Shown in pieces: positions 59,964 through 64,000 of a DNA stretch of 64,000 bases (positions are counted from its first letter, which is position 1; each line of letters starts with the position of its first letter). Location: the NCBI GenBank assembly GCA_022827885.1, contig JAJEIP010000069.1, positions 1 through 64,000 on the forward strand, written 5' to 3'. The translations under genes were made by a program, and so were the position numbers. The notes under the pieces were generated by a model. It was not told where the DNA came from. It saw only the letters and a program-made list of their open reading frames with translations, and did not search any database. Origin of the DNA: Candidatus Poribacteria bacterium (lineage in GTDB: Bacteria > Poribacteria > WGA-4E > WGA-3G).

Positions 59964-61705
59964 GCCAGAAACTCCTCTAACCCTGTTCGTAAGAGACCGA
60001 AAAGAATGGAATTGGGATTGGCTGCCAAATTTTCATATTCTCCATATTCTCTGATTCGCCCTTCTTCGAGAATCATAATTTCGTCTGCTCGTTGCACAGT
60101 CGAAAGGCGATGGGCAATTATAATCGCAGTCCGATTTCTCAGGAGTGTGTCTATTGCTCGTTCAAGGTGTCTTTCAGTGGCAGGATCCAGACGGGATGAG
60201 GCTTCGTCCAAGATTATCAATCCTGGATCCTTGAGGAAAACTCGCGTAAACGCCAACAACTGCGCTTCGCCAGCAGAAACTCCACCCCCACCTGAAGGAA
60301 GTTCTGTATCAAGTCCATCAGGCAGTGTATCGTACCAAGCACCCAATTCCAGGGCTCGGAGACCCGCAAGGACTTGATTATCCTCAATTGTTTGATCGAA
60401 CAAGGTTAAGTTATCTCGAACAGATGCCTGAAAGAGTTGGACTTCCTGTGTGACGATGCCGATGTGCCGTCGTAGGTCAGACAGTTGTAGGTCTCCTATG
60501 TCCGTGTCGCCTAAGTAAATCGTGCCATCACTGATGTCGTAGAGACGAAATAGAAGACGAGAAAGCGTGGTTTTTCCGCTCCCGGTGCGTCCGAGTAGTC
60601 CCAGAACTTTACCTGGACTCAGATGAAATGACAGGTTCTTGAGAATGGGTTGTTCTGGCTGATAGGAAAAGGAAATATTTTGGCATTCAACTGACAATGC
60701 CCCTGGAGGAAGAACCGCTCCTGGACCATCTTGGATTTTGGGTTTGGTCTGCATAAGTTCCCTAACACGCCTGATGCTAACCTTAACCATTTGGAAGTCT
60801 TCTATCTGGCGTTGAATCCTGTTCAAGGGTGCATGCAACATCTGGAGATAATGGAGAACGAGGTAGACCGTCCCAATGGTAATAGCGTTGGCTTGGAATA
60901 GGTATGCGCTAACCCCCATCACAATCGCGAAACCAACAGCAAATACAATGTTCGATATAGTCCACCCCATATCGGTGATAACGTCGGCTTTGAACTTTGA
61001 TAGGACTGCTCGTCTCATAACCTCATGAAAACGCCGCATCGCATAAGCAATTGCGCCATTAGCCCGAATGTCTCGGAGTCCAGAAAGACGTTCCTCAAGA
61101 AAACTCGACAGATCGGCACTTGCCTGTCTCTCAACATCCCAGTAAGGCTCAGAGATGAGCTGGGAGCGAATATGAACCATCAAATAGACCGCCACAAGGA
61201 CTCCAAGGATCGCACTCAGTCGCCAGTCTTGGTAAAAGAGAACAATCAATGTGCCAACCGACAACAGAATGCCGCCCAATATCTCCATCACAAATTGCGA
61301 GAAAAAGTTGGCAAGTCTATCCACATCGCCATCAACGCGTTCAATCAATTCACCGGGTGTATGGGTGCTATGGAAGGAAATATCCAATCCCAAGATATGA
61401 AGGGTCAAATCTGAACGTAGGTGGTTGGTTGTCCGCCAACTCACATCACTGCTGATGTATACTGAAAGGGCAGATACAGCCTGATGAATCAATCCCACAC
61501 CAATGAAAAGCAGTCCAGCTTGAATCAATTTCTGTAGTGCCTCGGTGGATCTTGCAGTATCAATGAAATGACGCACAATTAGTGGGTTGATGAGTTGTAG
61601 ACCGATACTGCTAAACAAGAGCAGGGTCATCAGCAAAACTCTTGACCACTGCGGTTTTAGGTAGTCAATAAGTAAGCCCCAATATTGACTGTGTGGTATT
61701 TTCAT
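59960..61705 (-). CDS. ABC exporter half-transporter, degenerate signature
   Basis: A 581-residue fused permease-ATPase, first gene of the pair. The membrane part has six predicted helices (RVLLMTLLLFSSIGLQLINP, LAGLLFIGVGLIHQAVSAL-type segments). The NBD shows Walker A GRTGSGKTTLSRLLF, a deviating signature GVSAGEAQLLAFTRV in place of LSGGQ, and a full Walker B LIILDEASSRLD with IIAHRLSTVQRADEIMILE. Complementary to the defects of the downstream partner. Substrate unknown; lipids, peptides or drugs are all possible for this class. Confidence 0.92.
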   Translation of the reverse strand: MKIPHSQYWGLLIDYLKPQWSRVLLMTLLLFSSIGLQLINPLIVRHFIDTARSTEALQKLIQAGLLFIGVGLIHQAVSALSVYISSDVSWRTTNHLRSDLTLHILGLDISFHSTHTPGELIERVDGDVDRLANFFSQFVMEILGGILLSVGTLIVLFYQDWRLSAILGVLVAVYLMVHIRSQLISEPYWDVERQASADLSSFLEERLSGLRDIRANGAIAYAMRRFHEVMRRAVLSKFKADVITDMGWTISNIVFAVGFAIVMGVSAYLFQANAITIGTVYLVLHYLQMLHAPLNRIQRQIEDFQMVKVSIRRVRELMQTKPKIQDGPGAVLPPGALSVECQNISFSYQPEQPILKNLSFHLSPGKVLGLLGRTGSGKTTLSRLLFRLYDISDGTIYLGDTDIGDLQLSDLRRHIGIVTQEVQLFQASVRDNLTLFDQTIEDNQVLAGLRALELGAWYDTLPDGLDTELPSGGGGVSAGEAQLLAFTRVFLKDPGLIILDEASSRLDPATERHLERAIDTLLRNRTAIIIAHRLSTVQRADEIMILEEGRIREYGEYENLAANPNSILFGLLRTGLEEFLA

Positions 61706-61714
61706 ATGTTATAT

Positions 61715-61864
61715 CTAATGAAGTAGTAACCCGTCCTTTTGTTTTCCGGAGTTTTTCATATCTGGCTTCTCGCAGCGCACACTAATACAGAGCGCATCCT
61801 CATTGTATATAACCCTAACTTCAGTGTTTAATTCAGCAGAATATGTGATGCCTTCTTTGCTCAT
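61715..61864 (-). pseudogene. Possible remnant of a CBM9-like carbohydrate-binding domain
   Basis: A 49-codon frame ending 9 bases before the exporter start. ITYSAELNTEVRVIYNEDAL followed by CISVRCEKPDMKN resembles the TEVRVLYDDEALYIGVRCYEPDM strand pair of family-9-like binding domains as I recall them. Too short for a domain and without a good RBS, so probably a fragment. The rest of 61865-62112 contains a CTTTCGC/GCGAAAG inverted repeat and no gene. Confidence 0.3.
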
Positions 61865-62112
61865 AACAAGTTGGGTGCACTTTCGCGCGTTTCCAGACCG
61901 GTGCGAAAGCCTACTTAGAACACCACCTACATAGAGACGTTACCAGGGAAGAAATTGTTTGGATACATAGAGTATTCTACTGTATAATAAGTGGTGTCTA
62001 CCGAAGTATATAACGCAACCGACCATCAGGAAAACTATAGACATGTGGGGCATATAATGAATAGGCAACTCAAGAGAAAATGAAGAAAACACGTATATTA
62101 TAAGGAGAATGC

Positions 62113-62961
62113 GTGAATACAAAAATAACAGCCGAAGAACGGAAGTTTAAACTAACACCTGAAGAACGATCCGCTTGGGAAGAGAACGGATACTTTGTCC
62201 GTTACGACGTTTTTACAAAAAAAGAAAACGACATTTTAGCGCAAATTGCGGATGACATCGTCATCGGAAAACGCTCTTTCCCGGACTATCATATCTTTCA
62301 AAACGCTTTGGTCAGAGACGGTAAAGTCGAAGCACAAGGCATCTACGCCATGCACAATATCCAATATGTGAGTTGTAATTGTTCAGAATTCCTCGCACGC
62401 ACGCGTGATCCGCGTCTCACCGACCCCGTTGTTGACATACTCGGTCCAGATCTCCTCGGTCTCAACAATCTTTACATTTGGAAACCGCCAAAAATCGGTC
62501 TCGGTTTCCCGTGGCACCAAGATAAATGGTATTTTAACCACCAATATAAAACCGGAACGACAGTCGCGACGTGGTCTGCGATTGATAATGCGGATAAAGA
62601 CAACGGGTGTCTCTACGTTATCCCCGGTAGCCATAAATATGGCGTTCGTGAACATGCGGAACTTGAAGGTTCACAACAGGGGGAGTTTAAACAGGCACAA
62701 GGGGCTCGTGATGAAGACGGTGTTGCGGTAGAAGTCCCTGCTGGAGCGGTCATCTATTTTAACAGTCAAGTTCTCCATAAAAGCACCGATAACCACAGTG
62801 AGCGTTTCAGACGCGCAAACATCGCACATTATATCAGTGCCAAAGCAGAATGGACACGTCCGGAGGCTGTGAATAAAAAACGACCTCCCATGTGGATTCG
62901 TGGTGAAACCTATCCCGGTATGGCAAATGAAGTTCAAAGGAACGTTATATCAATTTTATAA
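62113..62961 (+). CDS. Phytanoyl-CoA dioxygenase family protein
   Basis: A 282-residue Fe(II)/2-oxoglutarate dioxygenase of the PhyH family. The facial triad is visible as HQDKWYF (His and Asp) and the distal His in VLHKSTDNHSERFRR, whose Arg should bind 2-oxoglutarate. Other blocks: ERSAWEENGYFVRYDVFTK, LYVIPGSHKYGVREH, VEVPAGAVIYFNS. GTG start at 62113 with AAGGAGAA upstream. PhyH homologues are numerous in Poribacteria; the substrate is unknown. A secreted pectate lyase follows 31 bases later. Confidence 0.93.
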   Translation: MNTKITAEERKFKLTPEERSAWEENGYFVRYDVFTKKENDILAQIADDIVIGKRSFPDYHIFQNALVRDGKVEAQGIYAMHNIQYVSCNCSEFLARTRDPRLTDPVVDILGPDLLGLNNLYIWKPPKIGLGFPWHQDKWYFNHQYKTGTTVATWSAIDNADKDNGCLYVIPGSHKYGVREHAELEGSQQGEFKQAQGARDEDGVAVEVPAGAVIYFNSQVLHKSTDNHSERFRRANIAHYISAKAEWTRPEAVNKKRPPMWIRGETYPGMANEVQRNVISIL

Positions 62962-62992
62962 TCCGATTGACGACTAACGAAACGGAACTCTC

Positions 62993-64000
62993 ATGAAACT
63001 GCGACTGACTACCCTCTATGTCTTGCTGCTTTTACTTCTATCATCTTCCGATGCAACCGTTCCTTCCAGATACACCAAGCAATCCGTTGAATGGTTCCAG
63101 AGCGCGGAAGGTCGTCGTATTGCCGACAACGTCCTCACGTGGCAGACACCGCACGGCGGTTGGCCCAAAAGTAGAGACACGGCATCTCAACCGTTTGATG
63201 GGAAGCGTGAGGATCTGCACGCAACGTTCGACAACGGTGCGACCACTAACGAACTGCGGTTTCTTGCCCGTGCGTTTCGTGCGACAAACGAGTCACGCTA
63301 CCAACAAGCATTTCTCAAAGGTCTCTCTCATATCCTTGAAGCACAATACCCAAATGGCGGGTGGCCACAGTTTTATCCGCTAAGCAAAGGATACCATCGT
63401 CACATCACGTTCAATGACAATGTTATGGTCCGCATTCTTGAACTGCTCCGAGATGTCTCTGAATCTTCGGACTATCGATTCCTGAAAACGGACTACCGCA
63501 CTCAGGCTGAAGCCGCTGTAACCAAGGGCATTGACTGCATCCTGCGCACGCAAATCAAGCAGAATGGCAAACGCACCGTCTGGTGCGCGCAGCATGACGT
63601 GAAAACGCTTGCGCCTGCATGGGCACGTTCCTATGAACCACCATCGCTCTCAGGTGCCGAAAGCGTCGGCGTCGTGCGATTCCTGATGTCAGTCGAAGAA
63701 CCCACGCCAGCGATCATTGCCGCTGTCGAAGGGTCCATCGAGTGGTTCAGGAGCGTCGCTATCCACGGCATGCGTTTTGACGAGTTCACCGACGCAGCGG
63801 GGAAAGACGATAAGCGGATCGTAGCGGATCCCGACGCGGGACCGCTCTGGGCGCGTTTCTACGAGATCGGCAGCAACCTTCCAATCTTTCTCGACCGCGA
63901 CTCCGTGGTCCGCTACTCGTTATCCGAGATTGGGCAGGAACGTCGCGGTGGATACGACTACTATGGCGGTTGGGCCGCCAGGCTCCTCGCAGATGAATAC
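62993..64000 (+). CDS. Pectate lyase (PL10-like), partial at window end
   Basis: An open frame from ATG 62993 to the last base, 336 codons without a stop. Signal peptide (LTTLYVLLLLLLSSSDA), then the PL10-type all-helical toroid: NVLTWQTPHGGWPKSRD, FDNGATTNELRFLARAF, QYPNGGWPQFYPLSKGYHR, ITFNDNVMVRILELLRDV, QNGKRTVWCAQHDVKTLAP and GPLWARFYEIGSN. Cleaves polygalacturonate by beta-elimination in this family. The 3' end is cut by the window, so the length cannot be judged. Downstream of the PhyH gene in the same direction. Confidence 0.88.
   Translation, partial: MKLRLTTLYVLLLLLLSSSDATVPSRYTKQSVEWFQSAEGRRIADNVLTWQTPHGGWPKSRDTASQPFDGKREDLHATFDNGATTNELRFLARAFRATNESRYQQAFLKGLSHILEAQYPNGGWPQFYPLSKGYHRHITFNDNVMVRILELLRDVSESSDYRFLKTDYRTQAEAAVTKGIDCILRTQIKQNGKRTVWCAQHDVKTLAPAWARSYEPPSLSGAESVGVVRFLMSVEEPTPAIIAAVEGSIEWFRSVAIHGMRFDEFTDAAGKDDKRIVADPDAGPLWARFYEIGSNLPIFLDRDSVVRYSLSEIGQERRGGYDYYGGWAARLLADEY

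Noticed and set aside
1-64000. CRISPR array, tRNA genes including tRNA-Sec, and rRNA
   Set aside because: No regularly spaced direct repeats and no T-loop or acceptor patterns were found by eye. The repeats present are dispersed palindromes.

Overview
The window looks like a chromosomal segment of an uncultured bacterium, most likely a Candidatus Poribacteria member. The argument is gene content: LamG and other concanavalin-A-like secreted proteins, a TolB-like propeller, phytanoyl-CoA dioxygenase, Uma2 endonuclease, GH32 and pectate lyase, ECF sigma factors with long extensions, and many short palindromic repeats that also sit inside open reading frames. This placement is from memory of the lineage and is not tested. 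No rRNA, tRNA or CRISPR was seen.

Layout. 0-7 kb, plus strand: housekeeping genes (dnaX, ybaB-like, recR, a glutaminyl-cyclase-like M28 protein, mnmG, rsmG). 7-12.5 kb: a partner-switching signalling cluster of STAS protein, large sensor kinase, response regulator with PP2C-type phosphatase, a duplicated RsbW-type kinase and a second STAS protein. 12.5-18 kb: an AccD-like protein, galactokinase, ROK kinase, a lipoprotein and an NHL-repeat protein. 18-22.4 kb: a very large predicted outer-membrane beta-barrel protein, preceded by a small inverted-repeat element and a structured non-coding stretch.

22.4-30.7 kb, minus strand, is the most unusual part. It holds an ECF sigma factor with a membrane segment and C-terminal extracytoplasmic domain, two full-length paralogues of selenoprotein N, each interrupted by an in-frame TGA in a Cys-TGA-Gly-Ser-Gly-Lys context and followed by a matching stem-loop, a small secreted protein, a TolB-like protein and a LamG protein. 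The sigma factor and both selenoprotein N paralogues end in the same roughly 120-residue domain. Three near-identical ECF-type promoter candidates lie upstream of SelN copy 1, the TolB-like/SelN copy 2 pair and the LamG gene. I infer an ECF-controlled redox or envelope regulon.

31-42 kb: GH32 hydrolase, HesB/IscU-like iron-sulfur proteins, Fur, futalosine-pathway genes mqnA and mqnE, a TIM-barrel isomerase, a SAM hydrolase-family protein, Uma2, trpS, LamG and an RRM protein. 42-51 kb, minus: polA, a thioredoxin-reductase-like flavoprotein, a UbiD-family decarboxylase, a TPR protein and two related secreted sugar-binding-like proteins. 51-56 kb, plus: a BMP-type binding protein with its ABC ATPase but no permease, a coiled-coil membrane protein, an amidohydrolase and a carboxypeptidase-regulatory-like protein. 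56-64 kb: a DUF1326-like protein, a lipoprotein broken by an in-frame TGA, a heterodimeric ABC exporter, phytanoyl-CoA dioxygenase and a pectate lyase running off the end.

Two themes cross the window. Six secreted proteins share a short extreme C-terminal motif around T-T-W-G-x-[LIV]-K. At least five families of short palindromic or inverted repeats occur between genes and, in frame, inside them (dnaX, galK, ROK, NHL, the barrel protein, polA).
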